Source: Acidimicrobiia bacterium
GTDB taxonomy: Bacteria > Actinomycetota > Acidimicrobiia > Spongiisociales > JAHEDJ01
Direction: 5' to 3'
Length of the DNA: 64,000 bases
Assembly (NCBI GenBank): GCA_035471805.1
Contig: DATIPS010000028.1
Location: 1-64,000 of the forward strand
Both the position numbers and the translations under genes were made by a program. The notes beneath the pieces were generated by a model. The model made no database searches, had not been told where the DNA came from, and saw nothing but the letters and a program-made list of their open reading frames with translations. This document shows, one piece after another, positions 36,839 to 45,252 of this stretch (the first letter of the stretch is position 1; each line of letters opens with the position of its first letter).

Positions 36839-37303
36839 ATGCGGTACTGGCTTATGAAATCCGAACCCGATGCGTATTCGATCGATGATCTCGAGAGGGA
36901 CGGGACCGAGCACTGGGACGGCATTCGCAACTATCAGGCCCGCAATCTCATGCGGGACGAGATGCAGATCGGCGATCGGGTGCTCTTCTACCACTCGAAC
37001 GCCAAGCCTCCCGGCGTCGTCGGTATTGCCGAAATCGCCAGCGGGCCGTACGTAGATCACACCCAGTTCGACCCGGAGCAGAAGTATTTCGATCCGAAGT
37101 CCGACCCCGAGAATCCGCGCTGGATCATGGTTGATGTGTCGTTCGTCGAGAAGCTGCCGCGCCTGGTTTCGCTCCACGAGTTGAAGGAGCATCCCCAGCT
37201 GGCCGGCATGGTCCTGCTCAATCGGTCGAGGTTGTCGGTGCAGCCCGTCACCAGCGACCAGTTCGACTTCATCGTCGATCTGGCGAGAAGCGACGCGGGT
37301 TAG
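36839..37303 (+). CDS. EVE-domain protein
   Basis: 154 aa, essentially a complete EVE domain: MRYWLMKSEPDAYSIDDLER, DGIRNYQARNLMRDEMQIGD, VLFYHSN, GVVGIAEIAS and PRWIMVDV. EVE domains are PUA-like and bind modified bases in DNA or RNA. Stand-alone copies like this are common and their role is unclear. Convergent with topA. Confidence 0.88.
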   Translation: MRYWLMKSEPDAYSIDDLERDGTEHWDGIRNYQARNLMRDEMQIGDRVLFYHSNAKPPGVVGIAEIASGPYVDHTQFDPEQKYFDPKSDPENPRWIMVDVSFVEKLPRLVSLHELKEHPQLAGMVLLNRSRLSVQPVTSDQFDFIVDLARSDAG

Positions 37304-37385
37304 GAAGCGGCTCGTAACCAGGAACCCGGCACCCTGAGCCGAAGAGTCGGGTGAATCTCGGGAAACACGCAGCCCGACCCCCGGC

Positions 37386-39953
37386 CTACTTCTTCTCCTG
37401 CTTGGCTCTCCGGTCGGCGATCAACTCGTAGGCCCGCTCCTCGGTGAGAGTCTCGGGGTCGTCGCCTTTTCGGAGTGAGGCGTTCGTCTCACCGTCGGTC
37501 ACATAGGGCCCATAGCGGCCGGACTTCAGCACCACGGGCTTGCCTGATGAGGGGTCGTTGCCGAACTCTTTCAGCGGTGCGGCGGTTCGCTGGCCCCTGC
37601 GCTTCTTCGGCTCTGCGAGCAGCTTCAACGCATCATCGAGTGTCACGGTGAAGAGCTCCTCTTCGGTCTCGATGCTCCGTGATTCCTTGCCCTTGCGGAT
37701 GTACGGCCCGTATCGACCGTTGAGGGCCTCGACCGGCTCATCGTCGGTAGGGTCGGTGCCCAGCAGGCGCGGCAGGGTGAGGAGCTGCAGTGCCTGCTCG
37801 AGCGAGACATCGTCGAGAGACATCGATTTGAACAGCGAAGCCGTTCTGGGCTTCTCCTTCGATCCCTCTTCCGGCTCACCGAGTTGGACGTAGGGGCCGA
37901 ATCTGCCTGCCTTGGCCACGACCGGCAGTCCGGTCCCGGGATCGGTGCCCAGCACCCGGTCTCCGCTCGGCATCGCCAGCAGCTCGAGGGCCTTCTCCCT
38001 GGTCAACTCGTCCGGAGCCAGGTCCTCGGGGATGCTCGCTCGATCCTCTCCTCGTTCGAGATACGGCCCGTACCGTCCGACCCTGGCGATGATCTCGGTG
38101 CCGGACTCGTCGACGCCCACCGGTATCGAGTTCACAGCTCTGGCATCGATCTCGGCCAGCTGCGAAGAGACCATGTCGTGCAGACCGGGCTGCCCGTTGC
38201 CGAAGTAGAAGCTCGACAGCCAGGGGGTGGACTGTTCGTCCCCGTTCGAGATCTTGTCGAGGTCGTCCTCCATGCGCGCAGTGAACGCGTAATCGACGAG
38301 GTTCGGGAAATGCGATTCGAGGAGCGTCACCGTCGCGAACGCCGTGAAGGTCGGCACGAGTGCGGTGGCACGTTTCCATACGTATCCGCGGTCCAGGATC
38401 GTTGAGATGATCGAGGCGTAGGTCGACGGGCGTCCCACTCCGAGTTCTTCCAACTTCCGAACGAGGGAGGCCTCCGTGAAGCGGGCCGGCGGCTTCGTCT
38501 CGTGCCCGCCGGCTTCCGCCGCCTCGACCTGCACCGTGTCACCCTCGGCCAGCGCCGGCAGGCGTCGCTCCTGATCGTCGAGCTCGGCATCCGGGTCGTC
38601 GGATCCCTCGACATAGGCTCGCAGGAAACCCGGGAAGGTGATCGTCCGGCCGCTGGTGCTGAACTCAGTCGAGCGATCACCTGCAGGAGCCGTCAGCCGG
38701 ACTTGGAGCGTCTCGCCGGTCGCGTCCGCCATCTGAGAAGCAACCGTGCGTTTCCAGATCAGTTCGTAAAGGCGGGCCTGATCGTTCTCCAGTTCCTTCG
38801 AGACATCCGTGGGCGTTCGGAATCGATCACCTGCCGGCCGGATCGCTTCGTGGGCTTCCTGGGCGTTGCGAACCTTCTTCGAGTAGGTTCGTGGCTTCTC
38901 GGAGAGGTACCTGGGCCCGTAGAGATCCTGGATCTGGGCCCTGGCCGCCACGATCGCAGTCTCGGAGAGAGTGATCGAATCGGTGCGCATATAGGTGATG
39001 TAGCCGCCCTCGTAGAGGCGTTGTGCAACCGACATGGTCCGCTGGGCAGAGAAGCGGAGCTTGCGTCCGGCTTCCTGCTGGAGGGTCGACGTTCGAAACG
39101 GCGGATAGGGGGAGCGCTTGTAGGGCTTGCGCTCGACCGAACTGACGGTGGCAACCGATCCTGTGAGGGCGGTGGCCAGTTCGTTGGCGGTGGTCTCGTC
39201 GAGGATCAGCACGTCGTCTCGCCGGGCCCGGCCGGTTTCGTCGAAGTCTTTGCCGGTGGCAACCCGCTTCTCGTCGACTGCCACCAACGGGGCATCGAAT
39301 GTCCCGTTCTCCGCTCCGCCGGCGAACGTGGCATCGAGACCCCAGTATGAAGCTGAGCGGAAGGCCATCCGTTCGCGCTCCCGCTCGACGATTATCCGGG
39401 TGGCGACGCTCTGGACGCGGCCCGCCGATAGGCCCTGGCGCACCTTCTTCCAGAGGACCGGCGAGACTTCGTATCCGTACAGGCGATCCAGGATGCGGCG
39501 TGCTTCCTGGGCATCGACGAGTTGCTTGTCGACCTCACGCGGGGAGGTGAGCGCAGCACGGATTGCATCGGGGGTTATCTCATGGAAGACCATTCGATGC
39601 ACCGGAATCTTCGGCTTCAGCACTTCGAGCAGATGCCAGGCGATGGACTCGCCCTCGCGGTCCTCGTCCGTCGCCAGGTACAGCTCGGAGGCCTGTTTGA
39701 CCAGCTTGCGAAGCTGTGTGACCGTTTCCTTCTTCTCCTTCGTCACGACGTAGACCGGCTCGAACCCGGCCTCGACGTTCACGCCCAGCCGTGCCCAGGG
39801 CTTGCCCTTGAGCTTGTCGGGGACCTCCTTGGCGTTGCGAGGAAGGTCGCGAATGTGACCGACCGAAGACGCGACGGCGAAGTCGCCGCCGAGGTATCCG
39901 GCGATAGTGCGCGCCTTTGCGGGCGACTCAACGATGATCAGAGGTTTGGTCAC
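37386..39953 (-). CDS. topA: DNA topoisomerase I
   Basis: 855 aa type IA topoisomerase. TOPRIM domain with IIVESPAKA (E9) and TDEDREGE (about 95-102), catalytic Tyr321 in GGYITYMRTDS, and GLSAGRVQSVA (about 174-184). Instead of C4 zinc fingers, the C-terminus (about 560-855) has four repeats centred on GRYGPYLERGE, GRFGPYVQLGE, GRYGPYIRKGK and GRYGPYVTDGE and ends in a basic tail, the actinobacterial design. Relaxes negative supercoils. Monocistronic between convergent EVE and divergent MFS genes. Confidence 0.95.
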   Translation of the reverse strand: MTKPLIIVESPAKARTIAGYLGGDFAVASSVGHIRDLPRNAKEVPDKLKGKPWARLGVNVEAGFEPVYVVTKEKKETVTQLRKLVKQASELYLATDEDREGESIAWHLLEVLKPKIPVHRMVFHEITPDAIRAALTSPREVDKQLVDAQEARRILDRLYGYEVSPVLWKKVRQGLSAGRVQSVATRIIVERERERMAFRSASYWGLDATFAGGAENGTFDAPLVAVDEKRVATGKDFDETGRARRDDVLILDETTANELATALTGSVATVSSVERKPYKRSPYPPFRTSTLQQEAGRKLRFSAQRTMSVAQRLYEGGYITYMRTDSITLSETAIVAARAQIQDLYGPRYLSEKPRTYSKKVRNAQEAHEAIRPAGDRFRTPTDVSKELENDQARLYELIWKRTVASQMADATGETLQVRLTAPAGDRSTEFSTSGRTITFPGFLRAYVEGSDDPDAELDDQERRLPALAEGDTVQVEAAEAGGHETKPPARFTEASLVRKLEELGVGRPSTYASIISTILDRGYVWKRATALVPTFTAFATVTLLESHFPNLVDYAFTARMEDDLDKISNGDEQSTPWLSSFYFGNGQPGLHDMVSSQLAEIDARAVNSIPVGVDESGTEIIARVGRYGPYLERGEDRASIPEDLAPDELTREKALELLAMPSGDRVLGTDPGTGLPVVAKAGRFGPYVQLGEPEEGSKEKPRTASLFKSMSLDDVSLEQALQLLTLPRLLGTDPTDDEPVEALNGRYGPYIRKGKESRSIETEEELFTVTLDDALKLLAEPKKRRGQRTAAPLKEFGNDPSSGKPVVLKSGRYGPYVTDGETNASLRKGDDPETLTEERAYELIADRRAKQEKK

Positions 39954-40006
39954 GGGGGCCAGATACTACGTCGAATCAGGGACATGGCGTGAATCTCGGA
40001 GAACCG

Positions 40007-40116
40007 TTCTGGGTTCCGGGCTCTGGGTTCCGTGGCGCGCCTGAGGAAGTTGCTGCTGCCGCCGACCCGGTGGTTCCGGGCATATTGCAGAACTCAGAAC
40101 CCAGAACCCAGGGCCC
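40007..40116. repeat. Inverted pair of 7-bp-periodic repeats
   Basis: Left arm at 40007-40031 runs as 7-base units (CTGGGTT, CCGGGCT, CTGGGTT). Right arm at 40090-40116 runs as AACTCAG, AACCCAG, AACCCAG and is the near complement of the left. About 58 bases separate them. It fills most of the space between topA and the MFS start and could fold into a long imperfect hairpin. Confidence 0.65.
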
Positions 40117-40225
40117 CCGTGAGTCGGTAGCGGGACCCAGCGAAGGGGTCGGGCGGGGCCGACCTATTTGGCCGCCTTCCATCCCTGATATCGTTTCCTT
40201 TCGGAAAGGGGAAGAGATCGAGTCG

Positions 40226-41575
40226 ATCCGGCTCATTCGTAGAGGTCCGTTCGCCAGGTTGTGGTGGTCGGGGACCGTTTCGTCGTTGGGCGACTGGATA
40301 GCGCTGTTTGCCACCATCGCGTTGGCGAACGAGATCGGTGGCGTCACCGGGATCATCGTTCCGCTCGTCGGCCGGCTGCTACCCGGTATCTTCGGGGCGG
40401 TCGGTGGCGTCGTCGCCGACCGGCTGGATCGCAAATGGACGATGGTCATCGCCGATTTCGGCCGCGGCGCCATTGTGCTGCTGCTCATGCTCGTCGACAA
40501 CCTGCTGGAGCTGTTTCTGATTTCGTTCGCGCTCGAGGTGCTCACGCTGATCCGTCAGCCGGCACGCGAAGCGAGCATTCCGAATATCGTCACCGAGGAG
40601 CAACTCGTGACGGCCAACAGTCTGAGCCTCGTCAGTGCCTACGGGACCTTCCCGCTCGGCTCCATCGGCTGGTCGATTGTCTCGAAGATCGGCGAGTGGA
40701 TTCCGGAAGCTTCGGCCATTGCCAGCAGGAACCTCGCCTTTCTCGCCGATGCCCTCACGTTCGTGATAAGCGGCCTGATCGTTGCGACCATGGCGCTCAA
40801 GACGCCCGACATCCCGGATGAGCGCCGGCGAGACCACCGATTCGATCTCAAGACCCCCTGGGAGGACCTCAAAGAAGGAATAGCCTTCGTCGCCCGGGAA
40901 AAGCACGTTCGGGTCATCATCCTCGGGATGGCGACTGCTCTGTTCGGCGGGGGTTCGCTCTTCGTGCTCGGGCAGCCGTTCAGTGTCGACGCCCTCAATG
41001 CGGGAGACTCGGGCTTCGGCGTCCTGTTGACGGCCCTGGGGACGGGCGTAGGTCTGGGCATGCTGGTGGTGGCAAGCCTGAACATCTCGGGGTTCAAGTA
41101 CGAGATCTTCTTCGCCGTGAGCCTGATCGTGACCGGTCTGGCAACCATGATGACGTCGGTCGTCAACACCGTGCTCGGTGCAGTGGGCTGGGTGTTCCTT
41201 GTCGGGCTCGGCGCCGGAGGAGCCTACGTAATGGGCTTCAGTGCACTTCACGAGCAGGTCGCCGACGAGATCCGAGGCCGCACCTTTGCGGCCCTGTTCA
41301 CGGTGGTGCGGACCGCTCTCCTCGCATCTGTGGCGCTGGCGGGAGCAGTCGCCGCAGCAATCGACGGCCACTTGCCCTCGCCGCTCGACGACGGAGTCCG
41401 CGCAGTGTTGATGCTCGGAGGGATCATCGTCTTGCTGTCCGGAGTTCTATCCGTCTGGACCGTTCGTGATCTGATCAGAGGTCAGCGGCTCACGCCCGAG
41501 GCAAAACGCAGGATCGAGGACGCCTCCGAAGCCTTCTCCTGGGGCCGGCGCCGGTCGAACAGGAATAGGCCATGA
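40226..41575 (+). CDS. MFS transporter; start codon uncertain (possibly ATC)
   Basis: About 449 aa, 11-12 transmembrane helices, with motif-A-like GGVVADRLDRKWTMVIADFGRG and EVLTLIRQPAREASIPNIV typical of MFS exporters related to MefA/EntS. Similarity begins at RLIRRGPFARLWWSG, which in relatives directly follows the initiator Met; here that codon is ATC at 40226. The nearest standard starts in frame are TTG at 40085 and GTG at 39989, inside or before the repeat pair. GGAAAGGGGAAGAG lies just upstream of 40226. The end overlaps tmk by an ATGA. Confidence 0.78.
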   Translation: MRLIRRGPFARLWWSGTVSSLGDWIALFATIALANEIGGVTGIIVPLVGRLLPGIFGAVGGVVADRLDRKWTMVIADFGRGAIVLLLMLVDNLLELFLISFALEVLTLIRQPAREASIPNIVTEEQLVTANSLSLVSAYGTFPLGSIGWSIVSKIGEWIPEASAIASRNLAFLADALTFVISGLIVATMALKTPDIPDERRRDHRFDLKTPWEDLKEGIAFVAREKHVRVIILGMATALFGGGSLFVLGQPFSVDALNAGDSGFGVLLTALGTGVGLGMLVVASLNISGFKYEIFFAVSLIVTGLATMMTSVVNTVLGAVGWVFLVGLGAGGAYVMGFSALHEQVADEIRGRTFAALFTVVRTALLASVALAGAVAAAIDGHLPSPLDDGVRAVLMLGGIIVLLSGVLSVWTVRDLIRGQRLTPEAKRRIEDASEAFSWGRRRSNRNRP

Positions 41576-42174
41576 GCGCTCGCTACATCGCGCTCGAGGG
41601 AGTCGAGGGAACGGGAAAGAGCACGGTGGCGCTGCGACTCGCGGACCATCTTCGCTCAACCGGCCGCGACGCCATCGTCGTCCGTGAGCCGGGCGGGACT
41701 CCTGCCGGGGAGGGGATCCGCGAACTACTCCTGCACGGCGATCATCTGGAACCCTGGACCGAAGCTTTGCTGTTCGCCGCTCAGCGAGCTCAGCTCGTCG
41801 CCGACGTCGTTCGTCCGGCGCTCGCCGCCGGGACCTGGGTGATCAGCGACAGGACGGTCTATTCGTCGCTGGCCTATCAGGGTGGCGGCCGCGGGTTGGG
41901 GGTTGAGACAGTTCGGACGGTGAACGCCGCCGGTTTGCTGGGAACCTGGCCCGAGCTGGTCGTGCTTCTCGAGCTGGACCCGGCGATAGGACTGTCCCGG
42001 CAATCGACGGCCGATCGGATCGGAGCGGAGGGTGTCCACTTCCAGCAGCGGGTTGCCGAGACTTTCGCCGAGCTGGCACAGAAGGAGCCGGACGTGTTCC
42101 GTAGCGTGGCGGCCGACCGTCCCCTCCCAGAGGTCGTTGCGGCAGTCATCGACATCGTCGAGCAGCGATGGTGA
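41572..42174 (+). CDS. tmk: Thymidylate kinase
   Basis: 200 aa. P-loop ALEGVEGTGKSTVALRLA, REPGGTPAGEGIRELLL (dTMP site), DRTVYSSLAYQGGGRG and the HFQQRVAETF lid region. Phosphorylates dTMP to dTDP. ATG overlaps the MFS stop, and its own stop overlaps holB, giving a coupled tmk-holB unit that is widely conserved. Confidence 0.94.
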   Translation: MSARYIALEGVEGTGKSTVALRLADHLRSTGRDAIVVREPGGTPAGEGIRELLLHGDHLEPWTEALLFAAQRAQLVADVVRPALAAGTWVISDRTVYSSLAYQGGGRGLGVETVRTVNAAGLLGTWPELVVLLELDPAIGLSRQSTADRIGAEGVHFQQRVAETFAELAQKEPDVFRSVAADRPLPEVVAAVIDIVEQRW

Positions 42175-43247
42175 GGCCTCTCTTCGAAGATGTCATCGGC
42201 CACGAGAGGGTCGTTGATCTGCTCGCCAGGGATGTAGTCCGTCCGGGACAGGCCTACCTCTTCGTCGGCCCGGCCGGCGTTGGCAAGTCCACCGTTGCCA
42301 GACGATTCGCCGCCGCGCTTCTCTGCCCCACCCGGGGCGAGCACGATGCGCCTTGCTCGACCTGTCGACGTGTCGGCTCCGGCACTCATCCGGACCTCGT
42401 CGCCATAGAACCGGCAGGAACCGCGCTGCTCACCGTGGACCAGGCGCGGACGACCGTCGCGCAGTCGAGGATGACACCGGTCGAGGGAGACCGGAAGGTC
42501 TTCCTCATCGCCGAGGCCGGGGCGATGAGCGAGGGAGCGGCGAACGCCCTGCTCAAGACTCTCGAGGAACCCTCAGCCTCGACGGTGTTCCTGCTTGCGA
42601 CCGAAGCCGAGGAGGACTTGCCCAGCACTATTGCCAGCCGCTGCAGGACCGTGCAGCTCGGCCGGGTCAACCACAGTGAGCTGGTAGCCGGGCTGGTGAG
42701 CAGGGGCGTCGAGCCCGAGCAGGCCGAGCAGGTCGCCAAGGTCGCCGGGGGACGCCCGGGCCTGGCCCTCACACTCGCCATGCAGCCCGAGGCCGCCGCA
42801 TACCGGCGGACCTGGATGGGCATACCTCAACGCGTATCGCCGAATCCCGGGAGAGCCTTTCTCCTGGCCGAAGAGGTTCTGGAGGCCCTCGATCCGATGC
42901 TCGGCGCCCTCGAACAGCGCCACGTCGATGAGGTCGCGGAGGCGGAAGGTCAAGGAGGAGCCGGGAAGGCGCTCAAGGACAGGCAGGCCCGGGAACGGAA
43001 ACGGGCCGAACAGGCCCTGGTGATTTCGGGCCTGGAGATGCTTGCGTCCTGGTACACCGATTCGGCGGCAGCGCAGTTCGGAGGCGAGGTGCGCAATCGT
43101 GACATACCGGTGCATGATCTTGCGATGATCACACCCGCCCGGGCGGTTGCTGCCGCCGAGCGTGTTCTGGGCGCGGTCGTTGCTCTACGGTCGAACCAGC
43201 GGCGGAAGCTGGTGCTGGCGGAGCTCTTTGCCGACCTCGGCACCTGA
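42168..43247 (+). CDS. holB: DNA polymerase III delta-prime subunit
   Basis: 359 aa AAA+ clamp-loader protein. IGHERVVDLLARDV, Walker A FVGPAGVGKSTVARRFA, a zinc-module region with three visible cysteines (LLCPTRGEHDAPCSTC; the usual fourth is not obvious), AGAMSEGAANALLKTLEEPS, and the SRC sensor in ASRCRTVQL. Part of the clamp-loading gamma complex. Starts within tmk and overlaps plsC. Confidence 0.92.
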   Translation: MVRPLFEDVIGHERVVDLLARDVVRPGQAYLFVGPAGVGKSTVARRFAAALLCPTRGEHDAPCSTCRRVGSGTHPDLVAIEPAGTALLTVDQARTTVAQSRMTPVEGDRKVFLIAEAGAMSEGAANALLKTLEEPSASTVFLLATEAEEDLPSTIASRCRTVQLGRVNHSELVAGLVSRGVEPEQAEQVAKVAGGRPGLALTLAMQPEAAAYRRTWMGIPQRVSPNPGRAFLLAEEVLEALDPMLGALEQRHVDEVAEAEGQGGAGKALKDRQARERKRAEQALVISGLEMLASWYTDSAAAQFGGEVRNRDIPVHDLAMITPARAVAAAERVLGAVVALRSNQRRKLVLAELFADLGT

Positions 43248-43887
43248 CCCCGCGGCTCCGCCGTTCAGGTGGTGGCTCCTGGCCTGGAAGCTGGCGCTGC
43301 CTCCCGCCCGGCTTCTGGCGCGTGCCGGGTGGCGGCTGCGGGTGAGATATGAGGCTGCCTTGCCGGCCGGCCCAATCGTTCTGGCAGCCAATCATCTCTC
43401 CCATCTCGATCCGCCCATCGTCGGCATCGCCGTGGGCAAACCACTCCGGTTTCTGGCGGTCGACGGCCTGTGGGGCGTCCATCTCTGGCTCGACGCAGTG
43501 CTGCGGGCGTTCGGTTCAATCCCGCTCTCTCGCATCCGGGTGCCGCTCGCAGCCATCCGGACGGCCGTCGATCACTTGCGTTCCGGCGGATCTGTCGGGA
43601 TCTTCCCCGAGGGAGGAATCGTGGACGCCTGGGGAGCTTCGGATTCCGCGCCGTCTGCCGCCTGGCTGAGCCTGCGAGCTGATGTGCCGCTGGTGCCGGT
43701 GGCGGTGACCGGTACGGACGAAGCCTTCGGCCTGGGCGCCGGCCGGCTCCGCCGCAGTCATGTAACAGTGACGATCGGGCCTGCATTGAATCCGGGCGAC
43801 TACCGCGATCTGGACAACCCGGCATCGACCATGATGGCGGCTTGGGCTGCCTGGATGAACGATCACATGGATCAGGGCCCGCACTGA
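43228..43887 (+). CDS. plsC: 1-acyl-sn-glycerol-3-phosphate acyltransferase family protein
   Basis: 219 aa from TTG at 43228 (GGAG 4 bases upstream), overlapping holB by 20 bases; the frame is open further into holB. Acyltransferase motifs: ANHLSHLDPP (HxxxxD), IPLSRIRVP, GIFPEGGI, and VPVAVTGTDEAF. A hydrophobic N-terminus (WWLLAWKLALPPARLLA) probably attaches it to the membrane. Likely acylates lysophosphatidic acid. Confidence 0.85.
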   Translation: MPTSAPDPAAPPFRWWLLAWKLALPPARLLARAGWRLRVRYEAALPAGPIVLAANHLSHLDPPIVGIAVGKPLRFLAVDGLWGVHLWLDAVLRAFGSIPLSRIRVPLAAIRTAVDHLRSGGSVGIFPEGGIVDAWGASDSAPSAAWLSLRADVPLVPVAVTGTDEAFGLGAGRLRRSHVTVTIGPALNPGDYRDLDNPASTMMAAWAAWMNDHMDQGPH

Positions 43888-43940
43888 GTGGGAGACGGCA
43901 GGGGTCGGACTCCTACTTCGCCCCAGGCTCCCCGATGCCC

Positions 43941-43946
43941 TATCAT
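43941..43946 (+). promoter_or_regulatory. Possible -10 element for tRNA-Thr
   Basis: TATCAT ends 11 bases before the first base of the mature tRNA; the -35 region (TTCGCC at 43917-43922) is poor. Distance is right for a short 5' leader. Confidence 0.35.
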
Positions 43947-43957
43947 TCCGGGCCGCC

Positions 43958-44029
43958 GCCGGAGTAGCTCAGGGGTAGAGCAGCTCACTCGTAATGAGCA
44001 GGTCCGGGGTTCGAATCCCCGCTCCGGCT
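43958..44029 (+). tRNA. tRNA-Thr(CGT)
   Basis: 72-nt cloverleaf. Acceptor stem GCCGGAG pairs with CTCCGGC, D-arm GCTC-AGGGGTA-GAGC, anticodon stem GCTCA/TGAGC with loop CTCGTAA (anticodon CGT at 43990-43992, reads ACG), T-arm CGGGG-TTCGAAT-CCCCG. Discriminator is T, and the 3' CCA is not fully encoded (TCC then G). Lies between plsC and sigR. Confidence 0.96.
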
Positions 44030-44109
44030 CCGTTCCAGTCGGAATGCATACGCAGCCGGTCCGTCGCCTTCCACCGGTTGGTATCGTCACCACGGCGACA
44101 GGAGATTCC

Positions 44110-44691
44110 GTGGCTGATCAAGCCAACTTCGAGGCCGATGCGATGCAGTATGCCCCCCAGCTGTATACCGCGGCGATGCGCATGACCCGCAATCCGGCGG
44201 ATGCCGAGGACCTCGTTCAAGAGACCTTCCTGAAGGCATACCGCGCCTACGAGACGTTCACCGCGGGAACGAACCTCAAAGCGTGGCTCTATCGCATACT
44301 GACGAACACGTACATCAACCGCTATCGAAAGCTGGCGAGACGCCCGCAAGAGGTCGACCTCGGAGAGGTGGAGGCCCTCTACTTGTATCGCCGTGTCGCC
44401 TCGGACGGAACGAGAGAAGCTGCGCGCAGCGCAGAAGACGAGGTGTTGTCCGGGTTCGTGGATTCCGATGTCAAACAGGCGATCGAGGCGCTTCCCGAGA
44501 ATTTCCGCCTGCCGGTGTTGCTGGCAGATGTCGAAGGTTTTTCCTACAAGGAGATCTCAGAGATCATGGACGTCCCGATCGGAACCGTGATGTCCCGGTT
44601 GCACCGTGGAAGAAAGGCGCTCCAGAAAGCGTTGTGGGAGTTCGCGAGTGGACGCGGCCTGACGGGCCAACCGGAGGACACCGATGAGTAG
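44110..44691 (+). CDS. sigR: SigR/SigH-type ECF sigma factor
   Basis: 193 aa from GTG at 44110 (AGGAG 5 bases upstream). Region 2: [24 protein letters not shown]. Region 4: [44 protein letters not shown]. Closest to the actinobacterial SigR/SigH group that answers thiol-oxidative stress, as its anti-sigma neighbour confirms. I found no good match to the SigR consensus (GGGAAT, then GTT) in the 80 bases upstream, so autoregulation is not evident. Confidence 0.9.
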   Translation: MADQANFEADAMQYAPQLYTAAMRMTRNPADAEDLVQETFLKAYRAYETFTAGTNLKAWLYRILTNTYINRYRKLARRPQEVDLGEVEALYLYRRVASDGTREAARSAEDEVLSGFVDSDVKQAIEALPENFRLPVLLADVEGFSYKEISEIMDVPIGTVMSRLHRGRKALQKALWEFASGRGLTGQPEDTDE

Positions 44692-44920
44692 GCGAAGCTG
44701 TGAGCAGGCGGTAGAGAGGATCTACTTCTACCTCGACGGTGAGATCACCTGGTATCGCCGGTTCCGCATCAACCGGCACCTTCGTTCGTGCCGGATGTGC
44801 GAAGGAGCCTACGATTTCGAGCATCGCTTCAGATCGGTCGTCCGCGACAAGTGTTCAGAGGACGTGCCGGAAGAACTGCTCGAGCGCCTGCGCAGCGTCT
44901 TGCGCGAGGGCCGTCAGTAG
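44684..44920 (+). CDS. rsrA: Zinc-binding anti-sigma factor, RsrA-like
   Basis: 78 aa, overlapping sigR by 8 bases. It has C6, then H32-x3-C36-x2-C39 (HLRSCRMC), the redox zinc site of RsrA/RshA, with the family entry [17 protein letters not shown]. Oxidation would release SigR. This anti-sigma type occurs with mycothiol-producing actinobacteria. Confidence 0.9.
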   Translation: MSRRSCEQAVERIYFYLDGEITWYRRFRINRHLRSCRMCEGAYDFEHRFRSVVRDKCSEDVPEELLERLRSVLREGRQ

Positions 44921-44976
44921 TCGCTCGTGCTGCGCCCGGACCCGCCATGCGCGACCTGCGGCTAATCTCTTCGACC

Positions 44977-45252
44977 ATGTCGAACACCGCTCGCCGAATC
45001 GCGCTACTTCTGTTCCTGATCTTCGCACTGCTGGCAGTTGCGCCCGCCGCGCTCGCCGTTGTCGATGCGGTCGCACAGAGTGACGTGCCGGCGATACAGG
45101 CGCCGGAACCGGCGGAGACCGAAGCCACTCCCTCGTGGACCTATCGCTATCTCATCCCGACGCTGCTGGTGGTTGCGGTGCTGGCGGTCGTTCTCACCGT
45201 CGTGCAGTACTTCGTCGGAGTAGTCGGCAAACGGTATCGCGTAGTGCGATGA
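44977..45252 (+). CDS. Small two-helix membrane protein
   Basis: 91 aa from ATG at 44977 (an ATG 30 bases upstream is also in frame; neither has a clear ribosome site). A first hydrophobic segment (IALLLFLIFALLAVAPAALA) is a signal anchor or signal peptide; an acidic Pro/Glu linker of about 30 residues follows, then a helix (LIPTLLVVAVLAVVLTVVQYF) and a basic tail. No family recognised. Its stop overlaps the DUF2342 gene start. Confidence 0.6.
   Translation: MSNTARRIALLLFLIFALLAVAPAALAVVDAVAQSDVPAIQAPEPAETEATPSWTYRYLIPTLLVVAVLAVVLTVVQYFVGVVGKRYRVVR

Noticed and set aside
40379-41371. 330-aa minus-strand frame inside the second MFS gene
   Set aside because: His/Glu/Arg-rich shadow of the membrane protein.
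44030-44110. SigR autoregulatory promoter
   Set aside because: A GGAAT occurs, but no GTT at the required spacing.
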